Shown here piece by piece: positions 7,161-16,255 of a DNA stretch of 64,000 nt. Below the pieces are notes generated by a model. That model was not told where the DNA came from. It saw only the letters and a program-made list of their open reading frames with translations, and did not search any database. The stretch comes from Lentisalinibacter sp964427415. GTDB taxonomy: Bacteria; Pseudomonadota; Gammaproteobacteria; Steroidobacterales; Woeseiaceae. The position numbers and the translations under genes were made by a program. Numbering within the stretch: the stretch's first letter is position 1; each line of letters opens with the position of its first letter. The stretch is from NCBI GenBank assembly GCA_964427415.1, contig CAYRUH010000008.1, forward strand, positions 1 to 64,000, written 5' to 3'.

Positions 7161-8930
7161 TCAGACCTGATAATCGCTGAATTGCATGCGGTGGAGCATC
7201 GCATAGGGCCCCTCGCGCTGCAGTAACTCCACGTGTGTACCGGTCTCGACCACCCGTCCCGCCTCCATGACGACGATCAGATCCGCGTTCTCGATGGTCG
7301 ACAGCCGGTGGGCGATCACCAGTGTCGTGCGGTCTTCCATCAGCTCGGAGAGCGCACGCTGGATACGCCGCTCGGATTCGCTGTCGAGGGCGGATGTGGC
7401 CTCGTCAAGGATGAGTACGGGCGCGTTCTTCAGCAGCGCGCGGGCGATCGCGATGCGCTGTCGCTGGCCGCCGGAGAGCAGCATGCCCCGGTCGCCCACC
7501 ATCGTCTCGAGACCCAGTGGCAGCTCCCGCACGAATTCCATGACGTAGGCGTGCTCCGCCGCCCGAGCGATGTCTGCACGGTCGACCCGCCCGGCGGCGC
7601 CGTAAGCCAGGTTGTTGGCGATGGTGTCGTTGAACAGCACGACGTCCTGGCTGACCAGACTGATCTGGGCGCGCAGGCTGGCCAGGGTGTAGTCGCGCAC
7701 CGGGCGGTCGTCGAGCAGGATGTCGCCGGCGTCGATTTCGTAGAAGCGGGGCAGCAGACTCACCAGTGTGGACTTGCCGCCGCCCGACCGACCGACGATG
7801 GCGACGGTACGCCCGGGCTCGACCGTGAGGTTCACGTCCCTGAGCACCACACCCTTCTCCTCGGCGTAAGCGAAGCTCACGTCACGGAACTCCACCTTGC
7901 CGGCCACCCGGTCCGCTTCCCAGGTGCCGCTGTCCTGCTCCGCTTCCATGTCCAGCACCTCGAACACGCTGTCGGCCGCGGCGATGCCCCGCTGCAGCGG
8001 CGCGTTCATGTTGGTGAGCCGGCGCAGGGGATCGAGCAGGAAGACCATCGCCGTCATGAACGCCGTGAAGGTCCCCGGTGTCAGTTCGCCCGCCAGCGAC
8101 TGCACGCCGGCCACATAGACCACGCCCGCCACGCCGACGGCAAACAGCATCTGGGTGACGGCGATGCCGCCGGCCTTGGCCGCGACCAGCTTCATGTTGA
8201 GACGCCGGTTGTTCTCGTTGGCCGTACCGAAGCGCCGGCGCTCGTAGTCCTGGCCGTTGAATACCTTGACCACCCGGTGGCCCTGCACCGCTTCCTCGGT
8301 CACCTGGGTGACGTCGCCCACCGAATTCTGGATGCGCTGGGAGTAACGGCGGAAGGTCTTGCTGAGGTAGCCGATCAGCACCGCAATCAGCGGCACCACC
8401 AGGGCGACGAAAGCAGTGAGCATCAGGCTCTGGTAGATCATGACGGCCAGCAGCGACATGATCTTCAGCGTGTCGCGGATCAGTACGGTCACGACGTTGG
8501 TGGCGGACTCGGCCACCATTTCGATGTTGTAGGTCATCTTCGACAGCAGCGGTCCCGAAGAGCGCATATCGAAGAATGTGGCAGGGAGCACGAGGTACTT
8601 GTCGAAGGTCTCGCTGCGCAGCTTCGTAATGATCTGGCGCCCGATCCAGCCCAGCCCGTACTCCGAACCGAAACCCGCGATGCCGCGTACGAAGAAGGCG
8701 GCGATGAACGCGATCGGCATCCATGCGGCGACGCTCTCGTTGCGCGCGAGCAGCGTCTCGTCCATCAGCGGCTCCATCAGCATCGCGATGCTCGCCTCCA
8801 CCAGTGCTGAGAGGGCCATTGCGATGCCCGCCAGTATCAGCACCAGCCGATGGCTGGCGGTGTAGCGCAGCAGGCGCCGATAGACGGAGAGTCCGTGGGA
8901 GTCGACGGAGGCAATGGAGGCGATGGCCAT
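7161..8930 (-). CDS. msbA: lipid A export ABC transporter MsbA
   Basis: The 589-residue half-transporter flips core lipid A across the inner membrane. It has an N-terminal six-helix exporter domain (about residues 25-325) and a C-terminal ATPase with Walker A GRSGGGKSTL, Q-loop QISLVSQDVVLF, signature LLSGGQRQRIAIARALL, Walker B VLILDEATSALD and switch VIAHRLSTI. It sits in exbB-exbD-msbA-lpxK-kdsB, a common gammaproteobacterial order, 6 bases downstream of exbD. Length is normal for MsbA. Confidence 0.95.
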   Translation of the reverse strand: MAIASIASVDSHGLSVYRRLLRYTASHRLVLILAGIAMALSALVEASIAMLMEPLMDETLLARNESVAAWMPIAFIAAFFVRGIAGFGSEYGLGWIGRQIITKLRSETFDKYLVLPATFFDMRSSGPLLSKMTYNIEMVAESATNVVTVLIRDTLKIMSLLAVMIYQSLMLTAFVALVVPLIAVLIGYLSKTFRRYSQRIQNSVGDVTQVTEEAVQGHRVVKVFNGQDYERRRFGTANENNRRLNMKLVAAKAGGIAVTQMLFAVGVAGVVYVAGVQSLAGELTPGTFTAFMTAMVFLLDPLRRLTNMNAPLQRGIAAADSVFEVLDMEAEQDSGTWEADRVAGKVEFRDVSFAYAEEKGVVLRDVNLTVEPGRTVAIVGRSGGGKSTLVSLLPRFYEIDAGDILLDDRPVRDYTLASLRAQISLVSQDVVLFNDTIANNLAYGAAGRVDRADIARAAEHAYVMEFVRELPLGLETMVGDRGMLLSGGQRQRIAIARALLKNAPVLILDEATSALDSESERRIQRALSELMEDRTTLVIAHRLSTIENADLIVVMEAGRVVETGTHVELLQREGPYAMLHRMQFSDYQV

Positions 8931-8936
8931 CCCGTA

Positions 8937-9353
8937 TCAGTCCTCGCCGTCCACCGTGGCGATATCGATTTTCACGAAGCCCATGCGGCCTGCCACATCC
9001 ATCACCGTCACCACCGACTGATGCCGGGCATCGGCGTCGGCGACGATGGTGACAGGCAGACCGGTGTCACCCCCGGAGACCTCGAGCAGGGCGCGGCGCA
9101 GCGTGCGGGGGCTGTTGTTCACGAGTTCCCGCCCGTTGACCAGCAACGTGCCGGAGGCAGTGATTGCCACCTCCAGGCGCTCGGCCTCGGCCGCGGGCGC
9201 CTCGCTCTCGGCCTCCGGCAGCGTGATGGTGAGCCGCGATTCCTTCACGAAACTGGTGGAGACCATGAAGAAGATCAACAGCAGAAATACAACGTCGATC
9301 AGCGACGTCAGATTCACTTCGGGCTCCTCCCGTGAACGGGTGCCGAGATTCAT
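8937..9353 (-). CDS. exbD: ExbD/TolR family biopolymer transport protein
   Basis: The 138-residue protein has a short cytoplasmic N-terminus, one membrane helix with the essential aspartate (LTSLIDVVFLLLIFFMVST, D near residue 20) and a periplasmic domain. ExbD works with ExbB to couple the proton-motive force to TonB-type outer-membrane processes. It overlaps exbB by 4 bases (ATGA). Its close linkage to msbA-lpxK is typical of this ExbD subgroup, which often lacks an adjacent tonB, so the energised partner is unknown. Confidence 0.92.
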   Translation of the reverse strand: MNLGTRSREEPEVNLTSLIDVVFLLLIFFMVSTSFVKESRLTITLPEAESEAPAAEAERLEVAITASGTLLVNGRELVNNSPRTLRRALLEVSGGDTGLPVTIVADADARHQSVVTVMDVAGRMGFVKIDIATVDGED

Positions 9354-9976
9354 GGACGACGCTGGTCCGCGTCGCGCCGGCGTTGTACGGCCTCGACCAG
9401 TTTCAGGGCCTCTTTCTCCATCTGCACCACCAGCGCGTCGACACGGCTGCGGAAATAGCGATAGCCGATCAGAGACGGGATGGCCACGGTGAGGCCCGCA
9501 GCCGTCGTGATCAGCGCCTCGGAGATACCGCCGGCGAGCGCGCCGGGATCGCCCACGCCCTGGGTGGTGATGGCCGTGAAGACCTCCACCATGCCGACCA
9601 CCGTGCCGAGCAGGCCCAGCAATGGCGAGATCGCGGCGATCGTGCCGAGGGTATCCAGGTAGCGTTCGAGTTCGTGGACGACGTGGCGGCCGTTGTCCTC
9701 AATACTCTCTTTCATCACCGCACGGTCCCGGTTGCGGTTGACCAGACCCGCGGCAAGGATCTGACCCAGCGGCGACCCCTGGTGCAGCGACTGGACGTGG
9801 CTCTGGGTGAGCTCGTTCTTTTTGATCCAGCCCCAGACCCTGGCAGTGAGATCCTGCGGGACCACGCGCTCCTGTTTCAGGGACCAGAACCGCTCCAGCA
9901 TGATGCCCATGGCGAGGACCGCACACAGGATAATGGGCAGCATCAGCCAGCCGCCGGCTTTGATGATTTCGACCAT
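9350..9976 (-). CDS. exbB: ExbB/TolQ/MotA family proton channel protein
   Basis: The 208-residue protein has an N-terminal helix (GGWLMLPIILCAVLAMGIML) and two C-terminal helices, GTIAAISPLLGLLGTVVGMV and the segment with ALITTAAGLTVAIPSLIGY, the hallmark of ExbB/TolQ. It forms the pentameric channel around ExbD in the inner membrane. GGGAC precedes the ATG at 9976. It is the first gene of the exbB-kdsB run; the 36-base gap after comEC includes GTATATT, a possible weak promoter. Confidence 0.92.
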   Translation of the reverse strand: MVEIIKAGGWLMLPIILCAVLAMGIMLERFWSLKQERVVPQDLTARVWGWIKKNELTQSHVQSLHQGSPLGQILAAGLVNRNRDRAVMKESIEDNGRHVVHELERYLDTLGTIAAISPLLGLLGTVVGMVEVFTAITTQGVGDPGALAGGISEALITTAAGLTVAIPSLIGYRYFRSRVDALVVQMEKEALKLVEAVQRRRDADQRRP

Positions 9977-10012
9977 AGTCCCAGGCTGCGCCAGAAAACG
10001 GAAATATACCTG

Positions 10013-12307
10013 CTAGGAACTGCCGGGACCAGAAGCCTCCGCAGGCGGCGCCGGTGACCAGAGCCGGCGCCGCGACTGCCTGTGGGCGGTGATTTCGGGT
10101 CCGCGACCGTCGCTGCAAAGCGTGACCGCCAGCGCCCCGTATTCGCCCGTGCTGATCACCCGGGCGCCGCCCGCCTGCCAGCGCCGCGCGACTTCCGGGC
10201 GGGGGAAGCCCCAGCGGTTGCGCCATCCCGCCGTTGCGATCGCGAATCCGGGAGTGACCGCTTCGACCAGGGGCATCGTCGACGAGGTGGAACTGCCGTG
10301 ATGGGGCATCAGCACTACGTCTGCCGGCCGCAACCCCCCCGCCGCCAGCAGGCGACGCTCGCTGTCGCGCTCGATGTCGCCCGGCAGCAGCAGGCGGCGC
10401 TCGCCGGCGCTGACCTCGAGCACGCAGGAGCTGTCGTTGCCGGCGGCGCCCGCCGCAGGCGGCCAGACGACCCGGAAGTGGATGCCGTCCCAGGACCAGC
10501 GTCCGCCCCGCTCGCAGGCGCCCGCGTCCAGTCCAGCCACCTCGCCCGGCTCGCCGCTGGTCACCCGTGCCACCGCGACCGCGGCAGCGACGCTCCCCGC
10601 TCCGCCGGCGTGATCGTTATCGGCGTGGCTGAGCATCATCAGGTCGAGGCGCTGTACCCCGAGGGCGCGCAGTGCCGGCACCACGACCCGCTCCCCGGCA
10701 TCGGAGCCGCTGGCGTATGCCGGGCCCGCGTCGTAGAGCATTGCATGATTGCGCGTGCGGAGCACCACGGCGAGACCCTGGCCGACGTCCAGCACGTCAG
10801 CCCGGACGCAGCCCGGAGTTATGCCACTGCCCCGCCACAGCAGCAGTGACAGGGTCAGACACACGGGTATCCAGCGGCCCGGCAGACCCCGTGGCAACAA
10901 CAGCGGCAGCGTAGCAATGGCGACCAGTGCGATCACGACCGGCCCGCGGCCGGGCGGCTGATAGCCGGCACCAGGCAGTGTAGCCAGCCACGTCAGAAAG
11001 GCGAGCAAGAGATCCAGGACCTCGTGGCATAGCATTAACAGCCAGGCGCCGGGACGCCCGGCGACCCCGCCGGCGGCAGCCGCGGCGCCGCCGACCAGCG
11101 TCGCCGGCACCACAAACAGGCCGAACGCCGGAATCGCCACCAGGTTGGCCGGTATGGCCGACCAGGCCACGCGGTCGAAGAACAGCAGCGTCAGCGGTGC
11201 CAGCAGCACCCACAGACGCCACTGCAGCGAGGCCAGCGCCCGGAGCCTGCCGGCGCCCGCGCTGCCGCCCGCCCCGGCGGCGTCGCTGCCGGCGATCGCG
11301 AGTATCGCCGCCACGGCGGCGAAGGAGAGCGCGAAGCCGGGCGTGAGACAGTCGAGGGGCTGCACCACCAGCACGACGATCAGCGCCAGACCAAGGCCTG
11401 TCGCGGGACCGATCGGCCGGCGCCATCGCCCGGCCAGCACCACCGTGCCGAGCATCAGGAGCGCCCGGCGCACCGGCGTGGCGAAGCCGGCCAGCAGACC
11501 GTAGGCCGTCGCTGCGGCCAGCCCCAGCAGGGCGGCCCGATCCCGGCCGCCGACACCGGGAAGCCGGCCGGCCAGGGCGAAAACCAGCCCGGCGACCAGG
11601 CCCACATGCAGCCCGGATATGGCCATCAGATGCGAGGTGCCGGTCGCCTGGAACAACTCGGTGGACGCCGCATCCAGCCGGTGTCGGCTGCCGGTGGCGA
11701 GCGCCACCATCACGCCGCGGCCCGTACCATCGGGCAGGGCGGAGGCGAGTCTGCTCTCGAGCCGGGAGCGCCACCAGGCCAGTCGCCCGGGGCCGGGTTC
11801 GCCGAGCCGACGCCCGTCGCCGCGCACGTAGCCGGTGGCGCCGATGCCCCGGGTGAACAGCCAGCGCTCGTAGTCGAATCCGCCCGGATTGGCCAGTCCT
11901 CGAGGCGCGCGCAGGACCACCGTGAAACGCCAGAGCTCGCCGATGCGCGGCGTGCTCTGCGACTCGTACCAGTTCAGCCTGACCCGTCCCGGCAGTCCGG
12001 GGTCGGCGGCGCGCGCGACGAAGGTAACCGCACGGCCGCGGCGGCGGGGGAAGTCCTCGATGACGAACGTTGCCGTCGCCTGCAGGCGGTCGTCGGCTGC
12101 GGGCAGGCGCTCGGCAAGCTGCCAGTGGGCATGCAGGGCGAACCAGGCCGCTCCGGCGAGAGCGACCGCCGGCAGGCGCGTGGGGCGCAGCACCAGCCCG
12201 GCGCAACCCAAGGCGAGACCGGACAGGATGAGCCAGAATGACGGCAGGGCGGGCAGCCGCGAAGCCAGCAACATGCCGGCAAGCAGGGCGAGTGCCGTCC
12301 GCGCCAT
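10013..12307 (-). CDS. comEC: DNA internalization protein ComEC/Rec2
   Basis: ComEC forms the inner-membrane channel that takes up single-stranded DNA in natural transformation. With the ATG at 12307 (GGGGA 9 bases upstream) the protein has 764 residues: an N-terminal membrane and OB-like part, a central competence transmembrane domain (ATGTSHLMAISGLHVGLVAG), and a C-terminal metallo-beta-lactamase domain with DVGQGLAVVL, LSHADNDHAGG and LMPHHGSSTSS. The frame stays open upstream to 12577, but that extension is arginine-rich shadow sequence. It is divergent from the DUF2062 gene. Confidence 0.93.
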   Translation of the reverse strand: MARTALALLAGMLLASRLPALPSFWLILSGLALGCAGLVLRPTRLPAVALAGAAWFALHAHWQLAERLPAADDRLQATATFVIEDFPRRRGRAVTFVARAADPGLPGRVRLNWYESQSTPRIGELWRFTVVLRAPRGLANPGGFDYERWLFTRGIGATGYVRGDGRRLGEPGPGRLAWWRSRLESRLASALPDGTGRGVMVALATGSRHRLDAASTELFQATGTSHLMAISGLHVGLVAGLVFALAGRLPGVGGRDRAALLGLAAATAYGLLAGFATPVRRALLMLGTVVLAGRWRRPIGPATGLGLALIVVLVVQPLDCLTPGFALSFAAVAAILAIAGSDAAGAGGSAGAGRLRALASLQWRLWVLLAPLTLLFFDRVAWSAIPANLVAIPAFGLFVVPATLVGGAAAAAGGVAGRPGAWLLMLCHEVLDLLLAFLTWLATLPGAGYQPPGRGPVVIALVAIATLPLLLPRGLPGRWIPVCLTLSLLLWRGSGITPGCVRADVLDVGQGLAVVLRTRNHAMLYDAGPAYASGSDAGERVVVPALRALGVQRLDLMMLSHADNDHAGGAGSVAAAVAVARVTSGEPGEVAGLDAGACERGGRWSWDGIHFRVVWPPAAGAAGNDSSCVLEVSAGERRLLLPGDIERDSERRLLAAGGLRPADVVLMPHHGSSTSSTMPLVEAVTPGFAIATAGWRNRWGFPRPEVARRWQAGGARVISTGEYGALAVTLCSDGRGPEITAHRQSRRRLWSPAPPAEASGPGSS

Positions 12308-12372
12308 TCGTCGGAATCCCCGGCCCGATCCGTTAAGATGACGGCGCCCGGACGCCGCGCCCCGCAGGGACC

Positions 12373-12921
12373 ATGCCCAGACGTTTCTTCCGCCGCCTGA
12401 ACTTCGATCGCCATGCCGTGGCCCGCCAGTGGTACATGCGTCCGTTCGAGCGCATCCTGCACGAACCGCGCATCTGGAGCACGCGCCGGCGCAGCATCGT
12501 GCCGGCGATCGGCGTGGGGCTGTTCTGCGCCTGGATTCCCGTGCCCGGGCACAGCATCGTCGCGGCGCTGGTCGCACTGGCTCTGCGGGTGAACATCCCT
12601 GTCGCCGCCCTCGCTACGCTGATCACCAATCCGGTGACCATGGGTCCCTTCTACTACGCTGCCTACCGGGTCGGCGCCGCCATCCTGGAGCTGAGGACCC
12701 GCACCAACGTGGACATCCCCGCCGACTCGGTCGAGGAGATGATGGGCATCTGGCAGCCCTTCCTGCTGGGCTGCTTCATACTCGGCAGCGCGACCGCCGC
12801 CGTCGGCTATTTCTCCTTGAATCTGATCTGGCGGCTGTCGGTCAGCGGCTATGTGCGGGCGCGGCGGCGCCGCGCGGCCCGCGCCACGCGCAATGACCCA
12901 AGGCGCCGCAACAATCGCTAG
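12373..12921 (+). CDS. DUF2062 membrane protein
   Basis: The 182-residue protein matches the DUF2062 family. It shows the N-terminal HEPRIWSTRRRSI segment, a helix AIGVGLFCAWIPVPGHSIVA, the conserved NIPVAALATLITNPVTMGPF and a C-terminal helix around residues 130-150, with a basic tail. Function is not established; a two-to-four-helix inner-membrane location is inferred. It is commonly found next to comEC and exbB in gammaproteobacteria. It is divergent from comEC (65-bp gap) and its TAG stop overlaps the lolD stop in the shared tetranucleotide CTAG (12918-12921). Confidence 0.85.
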   Translation: MPRRFFRRLNFDRHAVARQWYMRPFERILHEPRIWSTRRRSIVPAIGVGLFCAWIPVPGHSIVAALVALALRVNIPVAALATLITNPVTMGPFYYAAYRVGAAILELRTRTNVDIPADSVEEMMGIWQPFLLGCFILGSATAAVGYFSLNLIWRLSVSGYVRARRRRAARATRNDPRRRNNR

Positions 12922-13607
12922 GCCGCCGCCAGCCGGCCGTCCTTCAGCTCCAGCTGCCGGTCCATCCGCGCCGCGATGCCCAGGTCGTGGGTCACGATCA
13001 CCAGGCTCGTGCCGTATTCCCGATTCAGCGCCAGCATCTGGTCCAGCACGTGCTCGCCGGTAGAGCCGTCCAGATTGCCCGTGGGCTCGTCGGCGAGTAC
13101 CACCCGCGGGCGGGTGATCAGCGCGCGGGCCACCGCCGCCCGCTGGCGTTCTCCGCCCGACAGCTCCCCGGGCTTGTGGTGTATCCGCTCGGCGAGCCCG
13201 ACGCGTGTCAGCAGTTCCCGCGCCGCTTCCATCGCATCCCCGCGCTCCACCCGCCGGATCAGCAGCGGCATGGCCACGTTCTCCTGCGCCGTGAACTCCG
13301 GCAGCAGATGATGGAACTGATAGACGAAGCCGATCGCCTCGTTTCTCAGTCGGCCCCGCTCGCCATCGCTGAGCCGGTGCATCGCCCGGCCGCAGATGCT
13401 GATCTCGCCGGCGCTCGGCGCATCCAGCCCGCCGAGCAGCTGCAGCAGCGTCGTCTTGCCCGACCCGGAAGCACCGACGATGGCCACCCGCTCGCCGGCC
13501 GCCACCGTCAGATCGACGCCTTCCAGCACCGTCAGTTCGCCGCCTGCCTCGCGGAAGCTGCGTTTCAGTCCCCGGCACTCGATGACCGGCTCTGTCCGTT
13601 CCGTCAA
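12918..13607 (-). CDS. lolD: lipoprotein-releasing system ATP-binding protein LolD
   Basis: The 229-residue ABC ATPase powers release of outer-membrane lipoproteins from the inner membrane. Walker A is GASGSGKTTLL, Q-loop FVYQFHHLLPEFTAQENV (the QFHHLLPEFTA sequence is the LolD subfamily hallmark), signature LSGGERQRAAVARAL and Walker B VVLADEPTGNLD. It lies 76 bases downstream of the two LolC/E permease genes that complete the complex. Confidence 0.95.
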   Translation of the reverse strand: MTERTEPVIECRGLKRSFREAGGELTVLEGVDLTVAAGERVAIVGASGSGKTTLLQLLGGLDAPSAGEISICGRAMHRLSDGERGRLRNEAIGFVYQFHHLLPEFTAQENVAMPLLIRRVERGDAMEAARELLTRVGLAERIHHKPGELSGGERQRAAVARALITRPRVVLADEPTGNLDGSTGEHVLDQMLALNREYGTSLVIVTHDLGIAARMDRQLELKDGRLAAA

Positions 13608-13683
13608 TGTCCTCTTCCCTTACCTATCCTGCGCGCCCGTCGCCGCGGCAGCCGCCGCCGTTTCTGCTCGATGCGGCTCGAAA

Positions 13684-14961
13684 TCAGTCGAACCGCAACG
13701 CGTCCGCCGGGTCGGTACGCGCGCCCCGCCAGGCCGGATACAGCGTCGACAACAGCGACAGCGCGAGCGCCACGCCGCAGATCAGCGCCAGATCGGCGGC
13801 GCGCAGGTCCGCCGGCAGATCGCTAATGAAATACACGTCCGGCGCGAGAAACTTGAAACCCAGCGCGCCTTCGGCGAAGCCCACGATCGACTCCAGATTC
13901 AGCGTCATGACCGCACCCAGCACGAGGCCGGCACCCGTGCCGATGACACCGATGATCGCGCCCTGTATCACGAACACGGACAGGATACCGCCGGGCGGCG
14001 CGCCCAATGTGCGCAGTATCGCGATGTCGCGCTGCTTGTCCTTCACCACCATCACCAGCGTCGAGACGATATTGAATGCCGCGACGGCGATGACCAGCAG
14101 CAGGATCACGAACAGAATCGACTTGGTGATCTTGATGGAGCGGAAGAAACCGGAATGCCGCCGCGTCCAGTCGCTGACCAGTACGCCCCCGCCCAGCGAG
14201 GTGGCCACCTCGCGCACGATGGTCGGCGCGTCGAACAGATCGCCCAGCGCGAGCCGCAGCCCGCTCACGTCATCGCCCAGCCGGAACAGCCGGGCCGCGT
14301 CGTCGATGTGCATGAAGACCTGCCGGCGGTCGAACTCGTACATACCGGCGCGGAAGGTGCCGGCGACAGTGAAGCGGCGCATCCGTGGGATCAGGCCGGC
14401 GGGCGTGACCACGCCCTCCGCCAGCATCAGCAGCACCTGCTCTCCGGGTGCGACGCCCAGCGCCTGCGCCAGATCGACGCCGAGAATCACGCGGTAGGAG
14501 CGGGCTTGCAGGTCGGCGAGCGAGCCCTCCCGCATGAAATCCTCGATGCCGGAGACGTCGCGCTCCTGTCCGGGGTCGATGCCGCGGATGGCGATGCCGC
14601 TCATCCGTTCGGCACCGGCCACGAGCCCCCGGCCCGAGACGAAAGGCGCCACCGCATTCACGCGCGGGTCGGCCAGCGCGCCGTCGGCGAGCCGCTGCCA
14701 GTCCTCGAGACGGCCGGCGGGACCCTCGATGGTCGCCTCTGCCGACATCGCCAGGATGCGCTCCTGGAGTTCGCGCTCGAATCCGTTGACCACCGACAGG
14801 ACCACGATGAGCACCATCACGCCCACTGCGATGCCCGCCATCGAGATCAGGGAGATAAACGAGACGAAGCTGTTGCGGTGCCGGGAGCGCACATAGCGCG
14901 TCCCGACCGCCCACTCCCAGTATCTCGATCCGGGCGCTCGGCGAGACGCGGGCCTAGTCAT
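13684..14961 (-). CDS. lolE: lipoprotein-releasing system permease, LolC/E family (second copy)
   Basis: With the ATG at 14961 the protein has 425 residues. It shows the LolC/E architecture: an N-terminal helix (RHRNSFVSFISLISMAGIAV and VGVMVLIVVLSVVNGFEREL), a periplasmic domain, and three C-terminal helices ending with LSTLYPAWRGARTDPADALR. It overlaps the upstream paralogue by 8 bases (ATGACTAG). Which copy corresponds to LolC and which to LolE cannot be settled by eye; the symbol is by position. Confidence 0.85.
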   Translation of the reverse strand: MTRPASRRAPGSRYWEWAVGTRYVRSRHRNSFVSFISLISMAGIAVGVMVLIVVLSVVNGFERELQERILAMSAEATIEGPAGRLEDWQRLADGALADPRVNAVAPFVSGRGLVAGAERMSGIAIRGIDPGQERDVSGIEDFMREGSLADLQARSYRVILGVDLAQALGVAPGEQVLLMLAEGVVTPAGLIPRMRRFTVAGTFRAGMYEFDRRQVFMHIDDAARLFRLGDDVSGLRLALGDLFDAPTIVREVATSLGGGVLVSDWTRRHSGFFRSIKITKSILFVILLLVIAVAAFNIVSTLVMVVKDKQRDIAILRTLGAPPGGILSVFVIQGAIIGVIGTGAGLVLGAVMTLNLESIVGFAEGALGFKFLAPDVYFISDLPADLRAADLALICGVALALSLLSTLYPAWRGARTDPADALRFD

Positions 14962-16195
14962 AGCGCAACGCCCTCGCCGGCTGCACAGCGGCGGCGCGGC
15001 GTGCCGGATACAGCGTCGCCAGGCCGGTGAGCGCCAGCGCGGCCGTGGCGATTGCAACCACGTCGATCAGCTGCAGGTCCGAGGGGATCTCGGTGACGTA
15101 GTAGACGTCGCCGGGCATGATCTGGAAGCTGAAGGCCTGCTCAAGCACGGGCACGATCACCGGCACGTTCACCGCCAGCAGCGTGCCGAGCGCCACGCCG
15201 GCGATCGCCCCGACCCATCCGATCACCAGCCCCTGGGTGAGGAATACGCGCAGCACGCTGCCCGGGCTCATGCCCAGCGTCCGCAGGATGGCGATGTCCG
15301 TCTCCTTGTCGGTGACCACCATGACCAGGCTCGCCACGATATTGAAAGCGGCGACGGCGACGATCAGCGAGAGGATCAGCGACATCATCGTCTTCTCGAG
15401 CCGCACCGCCCGGAAATAGCTCGCATTCTCCTTGCTCCAGTCGCTGGTCTCGTAGCCCTCGCCGAGGCGCTCCCCCAACGCCGCCGCGATCCGGGGCGCC
15501 TGCATCACGTCGTCGGTCTTCACTCGTATGCCGCTCACTGCATCGTCGAGCCGCTGGATGGCCGCCGCGTCGGCGAGCGCCACCAGGGCGAGCGAGGCAT
15601 CGTGGTCCTGCAGACCGGCTTCGAACACCCCGGCCACATGGAAGCGCCGGAGCTCCGGGCGCACCTCACCCGCCGACAGCAGGGGGATGAGCAGCATCAC
15701 CTCGTCGCCGACCCGCACGCCCAGGTTGATCGCCAGCAGCCGGCCCAGCACGATGTTGAAGCTGCCCGGCTGCAGTCGGCCGAGCCGGCCCGAGACCATG
15801 CTGGAGGCGGCGGCCGAGACCCCGGTCTCCAGCGCCGGATCGATGCCGGTCACGAACAGGGGCTGCAGTCCTGCCCGGGAGCGGGCCATCGCCTCGAATT
15901 CCACGTAGGGGGCCGCCGCCAGTACGCCGGGCTGTTCGCGCACCCGACCCAGCACCCGCGGCCATCGCTCCAGGGTGCCTTTGGCGCCGGTCACCGAGGC
16001 GTGCGCGGTCATACTCAGCAAACGGCCACGGAGTTCGTTCTCGAAGCCGTTCATCACCGACAGGATGACGATGAGCGCCGCCACGCCAATCGCAATGCCG
16101 ATGGATGAGGCCAGCGTGATGAAGGAGACGAACCGGGTCCGCCGGCGCGCACGCAGGTATCGGAATCCGATAGCGAGTTCCAGCGGTCCCTTCAT
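14954..16195 (-). CDS. lolC: lipoprotein-releasing system permease, LolC/E family (first copy)
   Basis: Started at ATG 16195 the protein has 413 residues and begins MKGPLELAIGFRYLRARRR, matching the family start; an ATG at 16204 is also in frame. The N-terminal helix SSIGIAIGVAALIVILSVMN and the NGFENELRGRLLSMTAHA segment are typical, as is the end LATLYPARRAAAVQPARALR. It is the first of the tandem permease pair followed by lolD, so the operon encodes a whole LolCDE-type exporter. A three-copy 11-bp tandem repeat lies just upstream. Confidence 0.87.
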   Translation of the reverse strand: MKGPLELAIGFRYLRARRRTRFVSFITLASSIGIAIGVAALIVILSVMNGFENELRGRLLSMTAHASVTGAKGTLERWPRVLGRVREQPGVLAAAPYVEFEAMARSRAGLQPLFVTGIDPALETGVSAAASSMVSGRLGRLQPGSFNIVLGRLLAINLGVRVGDEVMLLIPLLSAGEVRPELRRFHVAGVFEAGLQDHDASLALVALADAAAIQRLDDAVSGIRVKTDDVMQAPRIAAALGERLGEGYETSDWSKENASYFRAVRLEKTMMSLILSLIVAVAAFNIVASLVMVVTDKETDIAILRTLGMSPGSVLRVFLTQGLVIGWVGAIAGVALGTLLAVNVPVIVPVLEQAFSFQIMPGDVYYVTEIPSDLQLIDVVAIATAALALTGLATLYPARRAAAVQPARALRYD

Positions 16196-16213
16196 GCCGG
16201 CCATGGCACGATT

Positions 16214-16246
16214 AAACCACAACGAAACCACAACGAAACCACAACG
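16214..16246. repeat. 11-bp tandem repeat, three perfect copies
   Basis: AAACCACAACG occurs three times in succession (16214-16224, 16225-16235, 16236-16246) between the sfsA stop and the lolC start. On the coding strand it reads CGTTGTGGTTT repeated. It sits where the lolC ribosome-binding site would be, and no Shine-Dalgarno motif is otherwise visible. Confidence 0.9.
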
Positions 16247-16255
16247 GCTGCCGGC

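Noticed and set aside
12310..12577. N-terminal extension of ComEC
   Set aside because: The extra 90 residues are Arg/Gly-rich and overlap the divergent DUF2062 gene; the ATG at 12307 has a good ribosome-binding site.
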